This document shows positions 7,476 through 16,509 of a stretch of 64,000 bases of DNA, in pieces. The notes under the pieces are model-generated. The model searched no databases, was not told where the DNA came from, and saw only the letters and a list, made by a program, of their open reading frames with translations. Source of the stretch: Bradyrhizobium canariense (GTDB lineage: Bacteria; Pseudomonadota; Alphaproteobacteria; Rhizobiales; Xanthobacteraceae); the NCBI RefSeq assembly GCF_900105125.1, contig NZ_LT629750.1, forward strand, positions 3,410,001-3,474,000, given 5' to 3'. Both the position numbers and the translations under genes were made by a program. Position 1 is the stretch's first letter. Each line of letters begins with the position of its first letter.

Positions 7476-9518
7476 TCAACGACCGGGAGCAGTGGCGGCT
7501 CTGGCCAGGGCAAGAAGAGGGAAATAATGTCGATACATGTTGAAGCTCAGCATGAATCCGCGAGACAGCTCTGTTCCCTGTTGGAGACGCTCGGCGAGTT
7601 CAGTTGCGGTCGACTTGGTGCGCACCCCGATGCCGTATCCCGGGAATCCGGTCGCGGTATAGTAATCTTCGTCCCAGGTGCCATCCTCCTTCTGATTGGA
7701 GCAGAGATAACCAATGCCTCTTTCAATGGCGTCATTGATCTCGGCATTTGGAGGGACCGACTGCAGGCACATGATTCCCCAGGCCGTCTGTGATGGCGTG
7801 CTGGCGCCCCGGCCGCGCAGCTCGGGGTCCATGTAGGAAGCGCAAGTTTCACCCCAGCCACCATCGTTATTCTGCCGTGACATGATCCAGTCCACGGCTC
7901 GGCGCGCAAATGGCTGAGTCATGTCCTCACCGACGGCTTTCAGGGCGGGCAGGACAGCGGCTGTGCCATAGATATGGTTGACGCCCCAGCGCCCGAACCA
8001 GCTTCCTTCTTCCTCCTGCTCCCGCTTGACGTAAGCCAATGCTCTGGCGATCGCCGGGTGCGTCTTGTCATAGCCGAGCGCGGCAAACGCCTCTATTACG
8101 TGCCCAGTGACGTCGACGCTCGGCGGATCGATTGCCTCGCCAAAGTTGCAAAAGGGAATCTTGCAGATGATTTCCTTGTTATTGTCTCTATCGAAGGCCG
8201 CCCACCCGCCATTTTGGCATTGCATAGCCAGCGTCCATTCAACGCCGAGTTCAATTGCGCGTTCGATCCGGTCCCGCAATCCACCCGCGGTCGTCCTCAA
8301 CTTTCCGAGCACGAGAAGGGCCACAGCGGTATCGTCAACGTCGGGATAGTGAATATTTGCTCGTTCGAAAGCCCAACCGCCGGGGCGGACATTCTTGATC
8401 TTGATGGACCAGTCTCCAGGGACAAGGACCTGTTGGTTGAGCACCCATTCCAGCGCTTTACGGACTTCGGGCGTGCTTGATCCGACGCCGGCCTCGTGAA
8501 GTGCGAGGAGCGCAAGGATAGTATCCCACACCGGGGATTCGCTCGCCTGAATGTGCGTGGCGCCGTTCCGTTCGTAGCTCCAATGGGCCGCGAGAGCCGA
8601 TATGCCTTTCGCAACGACTGGATGATCTAGGGTGTAGCCTTCGTTGACCAAAGCGATCAATCCATAGATCCAGGGTGGTTGAATCCCGCCCCAGCCGCCG
8701 TCTGCATCCTGATGCCGGATAATCCACTCTAGACAGATCTTGATCGTGGTCTCTCGAAACGGGATCAATTTCCAGTCCTGCGCCTTGTGAAGGGCGCGAT
8801 CGATCTTCCGAAAAAGCCACTCCAACGAGAAAACCCCGGCGGGTTTTGCGGGGGTTGAAAAGTCAAACTCGTGGTAAGGACAAGGGAAAAGCTCTTCAAG
8901 CTTGCTCCCGTCCGGCAATGGCCAAAACGGTCTGCGCGCCGAAACGATGGTCAAAGGCATCAGGGTGGCGCGCGCCCATTGTGCGAAATTATAGATGCTG
9001 AACGGAAACCAGACCGGCAATCGGATAATCTCAGGCGGCAGGTTGGGCGTGTGCTCCCAGGGCCAGACCCCCAACATCGCCAGCCAATATTTCGTAAACA
9101 CTCTGATTTTTCGAATGCCATCGTGCGCCAATATCCAGGCACGGGCGCGCACGAGCTCATCGCATTGCGGTTCAAAGCCTTTCGCCCTCAAGGCCGCATA
9201 CACCTCGATCGTGGAATTGACGTCACCGTCGGGGGCGCCGGGATAAATTCCCCACGAACCATCCGGTCGCTGTCGCTGTAGCAGCGCTTTGACGATCGCG
9301 TCTTCAGACGGCAGCGGGAATTTGAGGAAATGACTTGCGAGGAGCCACTCGGCCTCAATTGCCGAATTTGACTCGACCATTCCCACCCAGAACCCCGCCG
9401 GGTCCTGGGTTCTCTTCAGCCAGTCGATCGCCGCCACTATGGACTGCGATAAGCGACCCGGTTTCGCTGCGAAAGCCTCACGGCTCGCAAAGTCTTTGGA
9501 ATGCATCAGGATTTTCAT
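7476..9518 (-). CDS. shc: Squalene-hopene cyclase
   Basis: A 680-residue class II triterpene cyclase that converts squalene to hopene/hopanol at the membrane. The catalytic DxDD motif is present as YPDVDDTA. Many QW repeats are visible (for example GSWGIYPG, GGWGGIQPPW, NGGWAAFD, DGGWGETC, DGTWDEDYYT), and the C-terminal GFPGYGIGVR and YRHYFPLLAL are conserved. I start at MKILMHSKDF (9518); MHSKDF at 9506 is an alternative, and the open frame to 9932 lacks family similarity. No hpn genes flank it, so this is either a second copy or a lone shc. Its 3' end meets the slipin stub. Confidence 0.93.
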   Translation of the reverse strand: MKILMHSKDFASREAFAAKPGRLSQSIVAAIDWLKRTQDPAGFWVGMVESNSAIEAEWLLASHFLKFPLPSEDAIVKALLQRQRPDGSWGIYPGAPDGDVNSTIEVYAALRAKGFEPQCDELVRARAWILAHDGIRKIRVFTKYWLAMLGVWPWEHTPNLPPEIIRLPVWFPFSIYNFAQWARATLMPLTIVSARRPFWPLPDGSKLEELFPCPYHEFDFSTPAKPAGVFSLEWLFRKIDRALHKAQDWKLIPFRETTIKICLEWIIRHQDADGGWGGIQPPWIYGLIALVNEGYTLDHPVVAKGISALAAHWSYERNGATHIQASESPVWDTILALLALHEAGVGSSTPEVRKALEWVLNQQVLVPGDWSIKIKNVRPGGWAFERANIHYPDVDDTAVALLVLGKLRTTAGGLRDRIERAIELGVEWTLAMQCQNGGWAAFDRDNNKEIICKIPFCNFGEAIDPPSVDVTGHVIEAFAALGYDKTHPAIARALAYVKREQEEEGSWFGRWGVNHIYGTAAVLPALKAVGEDMTQPFARRAVDWIMSRQNNDGGWGETCASYMDPELRGRGASTPSQTAWGIMCLQSVPPNAEINDAIERGIGYLCSNQKEDGTWDEDYYTATGFPGYGIGVRTKSTATELAERLQQGTELSRGFMLSFNMYRHYFPLLALARAATAPGR

Positions 9519-9966
9519 GCGATTTTGTATGCGAAACCTACGCTTAGAACATGAGGCAACTCGCCTCAAGGACGAAAAAACCGCCCCCAACCGGTTTTGG
9601 GCGCGCGAGATGCTGGTCATGCGATTTAGGCCAAAGGCGCGGGGTTCGAGGATCGCCAAACGGTAGCAATCCAGTTCTGTCCTGACGCTATTCTCGCAAA
9701 GGCCGACGTCCTTTCCAGCCGCGCGGCGGTCGACATCTCGGCCTCGGCAGCGCTGGCAAGCGCCCACGACGGCTGCCCTTGCTGGTCCAAAGGCGTGGAC
9801 GATCTCGCCCTTGACTGGTGACTGCAGCGGCCAAAATCGGCGCGACCGATGGAGCCGTGTCCTTGTGTGGCGGGGATGCCGGCAGCCCTGGTGATCTCCG
9901 TCAGCTCGTTCAGCCTCGTCTCTTCGTCCCATGCATTCGCGCGCGTTGCTTCATGCCACTTTTCTA
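9519..9966. other. Intergenic segment with no recognised gene
   Basis: The frames here are open by base composition on the minus strand but show no motif I recognise. They read as low-complexity Arg/Ala/Ser sequence and could be decayed coding DNA. The shc promoter must lie near the right of base 9518. Confidence 0.4.
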
Positions 9967-10074
9967 AATTATAGCAATATTTCAAATACATAAGAGTTCG
10001 CAGTTTTATTCTGAATGGCGCGCCATTCGGAATAAAACTATGAACTCTTATACTATTGAAATTGCTTATATAAT
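9967..10074. repeat. Large near-perfect palindrome (about 108 bp)
   Basis: The sequence is symmetric about the GGCGCGCC centred between 10020 and 10021. Going outward, the first 30 positions pair with only three mismatches, two of them G:T. After a short mismatched patch the arms resume pairing (TTTCAA with TTGAAA, GCAAT with ATTGC), with a small length difference. The arms are AT-rich, unlike the surrounding DNA. Such a structure could be a MITE-like element, a very large hairpin terminator, or paired operator sites. No transposase lies next to it. Confidence 0.75.
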
Positions 10075-10202
10075 CCAAGGTTCGGTGCCTTGGCCGCGGG
10101 TTTTGTGAAAGGCTCATTTGGTCTTCCAGTAGTGATCCTTCCGAAGTTGTCATTGGATCTGAGGTGGTAGCGAACGAGCGCCCGGTGGCTCTTTTCGCAC
10201 CG

Positions 10203-11102
10203 TCAAAACAGCAACGCCAGACCGGTTGCCTGGCGTGACTGCATGATCTCAACGGTCGCGGAGCGGCCGGCCACGAGGGTGGTATCGGCCGGGATACCGT
10301 CGAGCGAGATGCGCACTGGAACACGCTGCGCCAGGCGCACCCAGCTGAATGTGGGATTGACATTGGCAAGCAGGTTAGTCCCCTCGCCGCGATCACGGTC
10401 CTCAATGCCCGCTGCGATACTTTCCACGTGACCGGTGAGCTGTGCGGCATCGCCCATCAGGTGGACCGCGACCCGGTCGCCGACGTGGATGCGCGGCAGT
10501 TTGGTTTCCTCGAAATAGCCGTCCACATGCAGTGTGTCGGTATCGACCAGAGCCATCACGCCCTTGCCGGCCGTTACATAAGTCCCGGGGCGAAGATCCA
10601 TGTTGGTTATGGTCCCGTTCACCGCGGCATGAACCTCGCTGCGGTCGAGATTGAGCTGGGCCACCGCCCGGTCGGCAACCGCCTGATCATAGGCGGCCTT
10701 GGCCTGAAGCTGGGTGGCCAGCACCTGCTCCTGCTTTTGCTGCGAGATGGCATCGGTGGTGAGCCCGCGATAGCGCTTCAGGTCGCTGTTCGCCTGATCG
10801 AGCGAAGCACGGCGGCCGGCGACGACCGCGTCGGCCTGCTGCAACGCCAGTGCAAAGCGCGCCCGGTCGATGCGGAAGATCACATCGCCGCGGTGCACCT
10901 GTTGATTGTCGTGCACCAGGACTTCGGTGACGAAGCCCGACACATCAGGCGCAATAGCAACGACATCAGCGCGGACCCGGCCGTCGCGCGTCCACGGCGC
11001 ATCCATATAGTAGACCCACAGATAATGTCCGACGACGATTGCGGCCATTACGGCGAGAGCCGTGACGGCGAAACGACGAGCCAATGCGAAAGCGTTTTTC
11101 AC
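10203..11102 (-). CDS. HlyD/EmrA-family periplasmic adaptor (AaeA-like)
   Basis: About 299 residues with a GTG start. It has one N-terminal membrane segment, then a barrel-sandwich hybrid split by a helical hairpin (ARFALALQQADAVVAGRR through QLNLDRSEVHA) and the typical adaptor signatures DGRVRADVVAIAPDVSG and APVNG-like VHAAVNGTITNMDLRPGTYV. It should link an inner-membrane pump to the outer membrane. The GTG is supported by a GGAG eight to nine bases upstream and overlaps the preceding stop (GTGA). It is the fourth gene of a marR-FUSC-DUF1656-hlyD operon resembling the aaeXAB p-hydroxybenzoate efflux system. Confidence 0.85.
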   Translation of the reverse strand: MKNAFALARRFAVTALAVMAAIVVGHYLWVYYMDAPWTRDGRVRADVVAIAPDVSGFVTEVLVHDNQQVHRGDVIFRIDRARFALALQQADAVVAGRRASLDQANSDLKRYRGLTTDAISQQKQEQVLATQLQAKAAYDQAVADRAVAQLNLDRSEVHAAVNGTITNMDLRPGTYVTAGKGVMALVDTDTLHVDGYFEETKLPRIHVGDRVAVHLMGDAAQLTGHVESIAAGIEDRDRGEGTNLLANVNPTFSWVRLAQRVPVRISLDGIPADTTLVAGRSATVEIMQSRQATGLALLF

Positions 11103-11308
11103 AACAGAAACTCCAAGGACAGGTAAACGACGCCCCCCAGCAGGCAGACGAACACAGCGAGATCGAACAGCGCGCGATGCCAGACAATCCGATAGAGGCC
11201 GGTTCGCTGCAAAACCGGACGCAGCATGGCGCACAGCGCGGAGGTGACGAGAAGCCATAGCAGCAGTGCGGGGACCAGGACCCCGAAGACGTCGATTTCG
11301 AATCTCAT
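11099..11308 (-). CDS. DUF1656 small membrane protein (AaeX-like)
   Basis: A 69-residue protein with two hydrophobic segments, beginning MRFEIDVFGVLVPALLLW and containing LYRIVWHRALFDLAVFVCLLGG, which matches DUF1656/AaeX proteins of aromatic-acid efflux operons. It overlaps the FUSC gene upstream and the HlyD-like gene downstream by four bases each, so the three are translationally coupled. Its role in the pump is unknown. Confidence 0.8.
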   Translation of the reverse strand: MRFEIDVFGVLVPALLLWLLVTSALCAMLRPVLQRTGLYRIVWHRALFDLAVFVCLLGGVVYLSLEFLL

Positions 11309-13371
11309 GCGGCGACGCTCCTGACGCGTGCAGGATCGGGAGCCTCGGGCTGATAGGCCGGCGCGTCCGGAAACAACCCGCGCCGGATGCCCACCAGACC
11401 GATCAGCGCATCCTCTCGTACGTTATCGCCGGACTCGATCATCGCTTCGGCCAGCGCCAAATCGATGCTCGGGAGCAGCTCAGGCGGCATCGGGCCGCCG
11501 TCATGCCCGCGGAACGCGGCAGCAAGCCGGTCCAGCATGGCGTCGATCGCGCGCAGCGTCCGCGGCGCCAGCATGTGACGCGCACGGCGCAGATCGACGA
11601 TGTTGAGGCCCACGCGCAGTTCGCTGAGACTGTCCGCGTCGCGAAGATCACCGTCGCCAATCGCGGCGAGGCGCGGCGCCAGCAGGCCGAGACGGTTCAG
11701 CATCACGCCGGCAAATGCCGCCCTGTCGCGTTGGCCACGCCGCTCAGCCGCGACGGCCAGCGTGGTCCAGTTCGTCGACATCAGGCGCCGCGCGCTCCAT
11801 TCGGCGCCGACCGACCGCGTCAGTCTCGTCACGATCACGGCCGCCGCCGTCCCGATCACAAACGACAATCCGGAATTGGCAAACGGAGCAAAATCGGCGC
11901 TATAGGTCGACTGTAGCGCCAGCAGACTTGCGGTGTTGGCGGCGAGCGCCATGCCGATGAAGGCTGTCGCCGGGCGCGCGATGAGGATGCCAAACACGAG
12001 GAAGGATGGCGCCAGCATCGCGATTAGCATCTCGACGTTCGGGAGCCGCGGCAACACGGCAAACAAATAGACCGCGACAACCGCCATGGAGACTATCGAC
12101 CACCATGTGAAGCCGCGAATGCCGGGCGCAGGATCGTCCTGGGCCGCAAAGAAAGAACAGGCCACCGCAGCCATCATTGGCGCCGATGCGCCGTCGGCCC
12201 AGCCGGTTGCGATCCAGAAGCCGCAACAGATCAAGATCGCGAGCATGGCGCCCGCCGCGGACCACAGCGCCATGCCGTGATCGCGATGTCTGACCAGCGC
12301 GGCACCGGCCTCGGGACGAAATGCCAATTCAACGCCTGATGCGTCGTCACCGGTCGCGATGGCGCGCCGGAGAGCCCGGCAGTCGTGAGACAGATCGACC
12401 AGTTCGCGCAGCCGGATCAGCAAACTGGCGGTCATGATCTGCCGCCACGACGCTCCAGCATCGAGTGTCGGCTGTTGCGCGGCAATCGCGGCACGAAGCC
12501 TGTCGACCGGTTGCCGCTCATGGGTGTCGGTTGCGATCCAGCGCGTCAGATCGTCGAGCAGGCGCGCGAGCTCCGGCTGCGTCGTTTGCAAACTATCCCC
12601 AAGCGCCGCGATGCGGTCGCTGATCGAGGCCAGCAGCGGCAGCAGCATGAGCATATGCAATCGCAGCAGCCGCAGCCCGCGTGCGGCATTGGCGTCGACG
12701 AGTCTGTCGTAGGCCAGGTGGCTTGCCAGCGCGTCGATTTCGACGGCGTCGGCGGCCAGGCGCAGCCGCCGATCCCGTGACGCCTGTTCGGCGCCGCATC
12801 CGCTGAGCACGTCTTGGCTGAGACGCCGGGCGTCGAACAGCCAGTTGTCGACCCGCGCGGCAACGGCGGGCGCGACGCTGCGGGGGAACACCAGCGTCGA
12901 CACCAGACTGGCGCAGATGATGCCGAGCGTGATCTCCTCGACCCTTGCCAACGCCGTGTCGAAAATGCTCGCTGGATCAGAGACCACCGGGAAGCCGATC
13001 AAGGCCACCGTGTATCCGGCCAGCATGAAGATATAGCTGCGCGGCGTGCCGTCGATCAGCGACAGATAGAGGCAAACGCCCAGCCACAGCGCCATGAGCA
13101 GACACAACAGTTCCGGCGCATTGACCAGATTGGGCACCATCGCCACCGTGGCCGATGCGCCAAGCAGCGTTCCTATCACGCGATAGAACGCCTTTGAACT
13201 GGTCGCGCCGGCAAGCGGCTGCGAGGTGATGTAAACCGTCGCCATCGCCCAGTAAGGACGCGGCAAATCCATCCCAAGCGCGATGACCAGCGCCAGAACA
13301 GCCGCCGCGAACGTCTTGAGAGAAAAGACGATATCGGCGTAACGGACCAGGAACGGCTGATCCGTACTCAT
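11305..13371 (-). CDS. FUSC-family inner-membrane transporter (AaeB-like)
   Basis: A 688-residue protein with the two-block layout of FUSC/AaeB pumps. About five or six membrane helices occupy the first 180 residues (beginning FSLKTFAAAVLALVIALGMDLPRPYWAMATVYI), then a soluble middle, then a second helical block from about residue 360 and a soluble tail. The LPRPYWAMATVYITSQPLAG stretch near the N-terminus is typical. It probably exports aromatic acids or related compounds together with the adjacent adaptor. It overlaps marR upstream and DUF1656 downstream by four bases. Confidence 0.85.
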   Translation of the reverse strand: MSTDQPFLVRYADIVFSLKTFAAAVLALVIALGMDLPRPYWAMATVYITSQPLAGATSSKAFYRVIGTLLGASATVAMVPNLVNAPELLCLLMALWLGVCLYLSLIDGTPRSYIFMLAGYTVALIGFPVVSDPASIFDTALARVEEITLGIICASLVSTLVFPRSVAPAVAARVDNWLFDARRLSQDVLSGCGAEQASRDRRLRLAADAVEIDALASHLAYDRLVDANAARGLRLLRLHMLMLLPLLASISDRIAALGDSLQTTQPELARLLDDLTRWIATDTHERQPVDRLRAAIAAQQPTLDAGASWRQIMTASLLIRLRELVDLSHDCRALRRAIATGDDASGVELAFRPEAGAALVRHRDHGMALWSAAGAMLAILICCGFWIATGWADGASAPMMAAVACSFFAAQDDPAPGIRGFTWWSIVSMAVVAVYLFAVLPRLPNVEMLIAMLAPSFLVFGILIARPATAFIGMALAANTASLLALQSTYSADFAPFANSGLSFVIGTAAAVIVTRLTRSVGAEWSARRLMSTNWTTLAVAAERRGQRDRAAFAGVMLNRLGLLAPRLAAIGDGDLRDADSLSELRVGLNIVDLRRARHMLAPRTLRAIDAMLDRLAAAFRGHDGGPMPPELLPSIDLALAEAMIESGDNVREDALIGLVGIRRGLFPDAPAYQPEAPDPARVRSVAA

Positions 13372-13829
13372 AACTGAGCAGCCTCAAGCAAGCGACTGGC
13401 CCGCTGCTCGATCCGCTGCAGGACTTCGAAGGTCACGGCAAGGTCTTCGCCCGAGATGTCCTTCAACAGATAGGCCCGGACGCGACGCAACACGCGGTTG
13501 ATCTCGTCGGCCCTTCTCTCGCCCAGCGCCGTGAGATGCAGCATTTTGGCCCGCCGGTCGGTTGGGTCTTCGCGGCGTTCCACCAATCCTTCAGCCTGCA
13601 GCAGATCGATCAGCCGCACCAGAGAAGGCCCTTCGATCCCCATCTCATCAGCCAGCACGCCTTGCCGGACGCATTTTCCGCGGCGCGACAGAATCATCAG
13701 GGGAATTGCCGTCGCCTCCGACAAATTATGCGCGGCAAGCGCTTGATCCGCCTCGCGCCGCCACAGCCGTCCGATCCGCGAGATCAGAAGGCCGATTTCA
13801 GCATGGATGCTTGCCTGGGAGGGAGCCAT
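13368..13829 (-). CDS. MarR-family transcriptional regulator of the efflux operon
   Basis: A 153-residue winged-helix protein. The recognition region GVLADEMGIEGPSLVRLIDLLQAEGLVERREDPTDRRAK is a clear MarR signature including the DxRxK wing. It is the first gene of the FUSC operon and divergent from an MFS transporter. A palindrome sits 18 bases upstream of its start, so autoregulation and repression of both directions, relieved by an aromatic ligand, is the likely scheme (inference). Confidence 0.88.
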   Translation of the reverse strand: MAPSQASIHAEIGLLISRIGRLWRREADQALAAHNLSEATAIPLMILSRRGKCVRQGVLADEMGIEGPSLVRLIDLLQAEGLVERREDPTDRRAKMLHLTALGERRADEINRVLRRVRAYLLKDISGEDLAVTFEVLQRIEQRASRLLEAAQL

Positions 13830-13846
13830 GCGAAATTAGATAGCAT

Positions 13847-13859
13847 CCTAATCATTAGG
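13847..13859. promoter_or_regulatory. Candidate MarR operator
   Basis: Perfect inverted repeat CCTAATCATTAGG in the 146-bp region between divergent marR and MFS genes. Its size and position suit a MarR dimer. A further half-site-like GTAGGATG follows at about 13870. Confidence 0.55.
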
Positions 13860-13975
13860 TTACAACTATGTAGGATGAAATAGGTCGATAATCACGAAAA
13901 AGCGACGTCGGGAGGTCGCGTCATGAAACACTGCCTGATCCAAACATGTCCCGCGCGTCACGCCGGACCCACGTC

Positions 13976-15247
13976 ATGACGACGCCAGACCATTTCCCCA
14001 TTGCCAGCCGCACCCAGATCCTTGCGCTGCTTCCGACATTCATCGTCGTCGCGGTCGACGCCACAGGAATGGGAATCATCCTGCCGCTGCTGCCGTTCTA
14101 TTCGCAGCGGCTCGGCGCCACCCCGTTCATCGTCGGGTCTCTGATCTCCGTCTATGCCCTGTGCCAGCTGGTTGCCGGACCCGTGGTCGGGACGCTGTCA
14201 GACAGATACGGACGCAGGCGTGTGCTGATCGTCAGCCAGATCGGGACCCTGGCCGGCTTCGTGCTGCTTGCGTCGGCCAACAGCCTGACACTGGTCTTCC
14301 TGGCACGGATCATCGACGGGCTGACCTCGGGCAACATCTCGGTCGCGCATGCCTATGCGGCCGAGCACAGCGAACCGAGGGCGCGCAAGCAGGCACTTGG
14401 CACAACCAGTGGTGCAATCGGAACAGGCTTGCTGGTCGGTCCGGCCCTGTCCGGATTTCTGGTCCAGTTCGGGGTCACGGCGCCGATCTGGGCCGCCGCG
14501 GCGCTGTCGCTGATCAGCATCGCTGCCACGATCAAGCTGCTTCCATCGGACTGCCCGGCGTCCGGAGTACTTGACACTCGACGCGACATCGAGCTCACCC
14601 TAGAGCCGAAGGCTGCACGCGTATTGCTGCTGATGCCGTATGCCTGGGGCCTGCTCGGCCTGCTGATTTTGTTTTTCTTCGCCAACTCGATGTTCATATC
14701 CCAGGTTGCGCTGTTCCTTTCGGCCCGCTTCAGCTGGCAGGGGCATCCTTTCGGGGCCAGGGAACTCGGCGCCGTGTTCGCTTACGCCGGCTTTATCAAT
14801 ATCATCGTCCAGGGCCTGTTGATCACCCAGGCCAGTCGTTTCACGTCCGACAGAACCCTCGTCGTGGTTGCCTTCGTGATCATGAGCGCGGGATTTTCCG
14901 GACTAGCCATCGTGGGCCGGACTGGCCTTCTTGCCGTCCTCCTGACGCTGATCATCCTCGGCACGACGTTTATTCGAACAACGCTCACGGCGGAATTATC
15001 GCGCAGCGTCCCACCGCATCGTCAAGGCATGATCATGGGCCTCAATCAGTCGCTGATGTCCGGCGCCAACATCTTCGCGCCACTCGTGAGCGGCGCACTG
15101 ATCGATCGCCGGTTATACGCCACATGGGCATTATCGATGGCCGCCACCGCAGCGTGCGGCGCCATCGCGGCCACGGGATTGCTCGCGTCGTCCCGCCCTG
15201 AGACTGCTAGTCTGGACAAACCTCACGCCCATCCAGAGCCAATCTAA
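13976..15247 (+). CDS. MFS transporter (TetA/DHA1-like)
   Basis: About 423 residues with 12 predicted membrane helices. The first loop between helices 2 and 3 carries GTLSDRYGRRRVLI, the standard MFS signature, and LARIIDGLTSGNISVAHAY matches the TetA-type drug/proton antiporter branch. It is divergent from the marR-FUSC operon and likely shares its control. The start at MTTPDHF is preferred; an in-frame ATG ten codons upstream (13946) is possible. The substrate is unknown. Confidence 0.8.
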   Translation: MTTPDHFPIASRTQILALLPTFIVVAVDATGMGIILPLLPFYSQRLGATPFIVGSLISVYALCQLVAGPVVGTLSDRYGRRRVLIVSQIGTLAGFVLLASANSLTLVFLARIIDGLTSGNISVAHAYAAEHSEPRARKQALGTTSGAIGTGLLVGPALSGFLVQFGVTAPIWAAAALSLISIAATIKLLPSDCPASGVLDTRRDIELTLEPKAARVLLLMPYAWGLLGLLILFFFANSMFISQVALFLSARFSWQGHPFGARELGAVFAYAGFINIIVQGLLITQASRFTSDRTLVVVAFVIMSAGFSGLAIVGRTGLLAVLLTLIILGTTFIRTTLTAELSRSVPPHRQGMIMGLNQSLMSGANIFAPLVSGALIDRRLYATWALSMAATAACGAIAATGLLASSRPETASLDKPHAHPEPI

Positions 15248-15403
15248 CAGCGGCTGCGCCTCCCCCGTTACAGTTGGAGAAAGCCGTCGCTGGCCTTCCG
15301 GCGTCAGTGGCCGTGTCGTTTTGTTTCTGCATCAGGTCCAAGCAAATCCGCATTACGGTACCGAACTACGTGATTTCCAATCTGATCGAGCGTCACGAAA
15401 AAC

Positions 15404-15419
15404 GGGCACCGTGGTGCCC
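15404..15419. terminator. Hairpin downstream of the MFS gene
   Basis: GGGCACC and GGTGCCC are perfectly complementary around a two-base spacer. There is no strong U-tract, so terminator function is only possible. Confidence 0.35.
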
Positions 15420-15434
15420 AACAATGACCGAGTT

Positions 15435-15467
15435 TGGCGCTCCCGAAGAGATTCGAACTCCTGCCCC
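15435..15467 (-). tRNA. tRNA 3'-end fragment (tRNA-Arg-like)
   Basis: Read on the minus strand this gives a five-pair T stem around TTCGAAT, then the 3' acceptor strand CGGGAGC, a G discriminator and encoded CCA. A G at the discriminator and the T-arm sequence fit alphaproteobacterial tRNA-Arg. No anticodon arm, D arm or 5' acceptor strand precedes it, so this is a 3' remnant and not a gene. Such pieces are left by tRNA-targeting integration. Confidence 0.55.
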
Positions 15468-15577
15468 AAATTCTTTATTAAGCCCCGATTTTCTCTTCTA
15501 TCTCAATCCGTAGTTTCCCAGAAAAGCTAAATCGGTCCCGGCGGTTAGACCGGGACGGTGAGTGAGTTATAACAAAA

Positions 15578-15615
15578 GTGGTTGCGGGGACACGCAACCA
15601 CCGATACCGACACTC
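15578..15615. repeat. tRNA-fMet 3'-end-like hairpin, repeated at 38.3 kb
   Basis: GTGGTTGCG and CGCAACCAC form a perfect nine-pair hairpin with a six-base loop. The left arm plus loop (15578-15592) equals 38300-38314, the CCA end of a tRNA-fMet-like fragment. The right arm plus its flank (15593-15615, minus strand) equals 38286-38308. So this spot carries two opposed copies of the same tRNA end. Confidence 0.6.
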
Positions 15616-15845
15616 ACTGATCGTGGCGGTCTGAAGCGGACAGTCCCCTACGTCCCGAACGCAGTGAACATCTTCTAAGTTGTTGATTTTTATTGCTGCG
15701 GCAGGTGTTTCCGCCACGTTTTGTTTATGGTCGTTTCACCCAATTCGTTGCGATTCCGTTGCGGCGTTCTCACGGAGACGACGGTCGCTGCGGCCCGGTT
15801 TGTCTCAGAAGCGCGTACCTTTGGACGACGATGTAGTGGTGACGG

Positions 15846-16170
15846 TCACAGGTCCTTTTCGGCGAGCTCGCGAAACTCGTCGGGAACGCAACGAGAGGTG
15901 CCCAGCGCCACCAAGCCGTATCCGATAGCATCCCATCCGAAGCGATCGCGGATCTTGTCGACGGCACGGTCGGCCGCCCATCTTGCCCTGTCTATTCTGC
16001 TGCCCGGGCGGCGGGGTTCATCTTGAAGTCCAAGCGGGAGTTCCAGCTCCGGATCCCAGTGCTCCCAAGATGCGAAACCGAGATCGCCAGCAGCGAGATG
16101 GTTTTCTCATCGGGGTGTTCTGCCAGAACGGCGCGCACCGGTTCCTCGGCAAGCGCAGCGAGGATCAGCA
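15846..16170 (-). pseudogene. dinB: dinB (DNA polymerase IV) 3' fragment
   Basis: The minus strand encodes the last ~108 residues of a DinB-like polymerase: a stretch with HPDEKTISLLAISVSHL, then after a one-position frameshift near 16068 ELELPLGL, ADRAVDKIRDRFGWDAIGYG and SVPDEFRELAEKDL before a stop. These are little-finger/C-terminal residues only; palm and fingers domains are missing. At about 16171 it is joined to a bioD fragment in the same orientation. Confidence 0.65.
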
Positions 16171-16171
16171 G

Positions 16172-16484
16172 CACCATCAGCCCGCCGGCGCCCTCGATCA
16201 CTAACGGTCGCTCCCCGGTGTCCGGCACATCGAGCGAATCCGCGTCGATGCGAACTCCGTCAATTTCGGCGGAACGGTAGGGCGAAGCGGGCGTTCGAAG
16301 ACGGTAAAGCTCCGGCACGATGCGATCGGCTGAGAGACTGCCCAGCCGTGCGACGAACTGGGTATCGATCTCTCCTTCCAAGCCGGCTTGAATCGATTTC
16401 CAATAGTTCGCGCCGAGGAGATCGGTGAGCCCCGCGGTAAAACCGTTTTTCCGACCCGGTATCTGTGCCTGTTACCACGATCCG
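16172..16484 (-). pseudogene. bioD: bioD (dethiobiotin synthetase) 5' fragment
   Basis: The start reads IVVTGTDTG, the ATP-binding P-loop region of BioD, then shifts frame within the next ten codons (two bases appear lost) to FTAGLTDLLGANYWKSIQAG and continues as LYRLRTPASPYRSAEIDG and LVIEGAGGLMV. The last third of the protein is replaced by dinB sequence. It cannot encode a working enzyme. Confidence 0.7.
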
Positions 16485-16509
16485 GTTGGCGGCCGGTTTC
16501 CGCGGGTAC

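Noticed and set aside
9519..9932. N-terminal extension of squalene-hopene cyclase to 9932
   Set aside because: The added 138 codons have no similarity to the family, whose N-terminus matches from 9518 or 9506.
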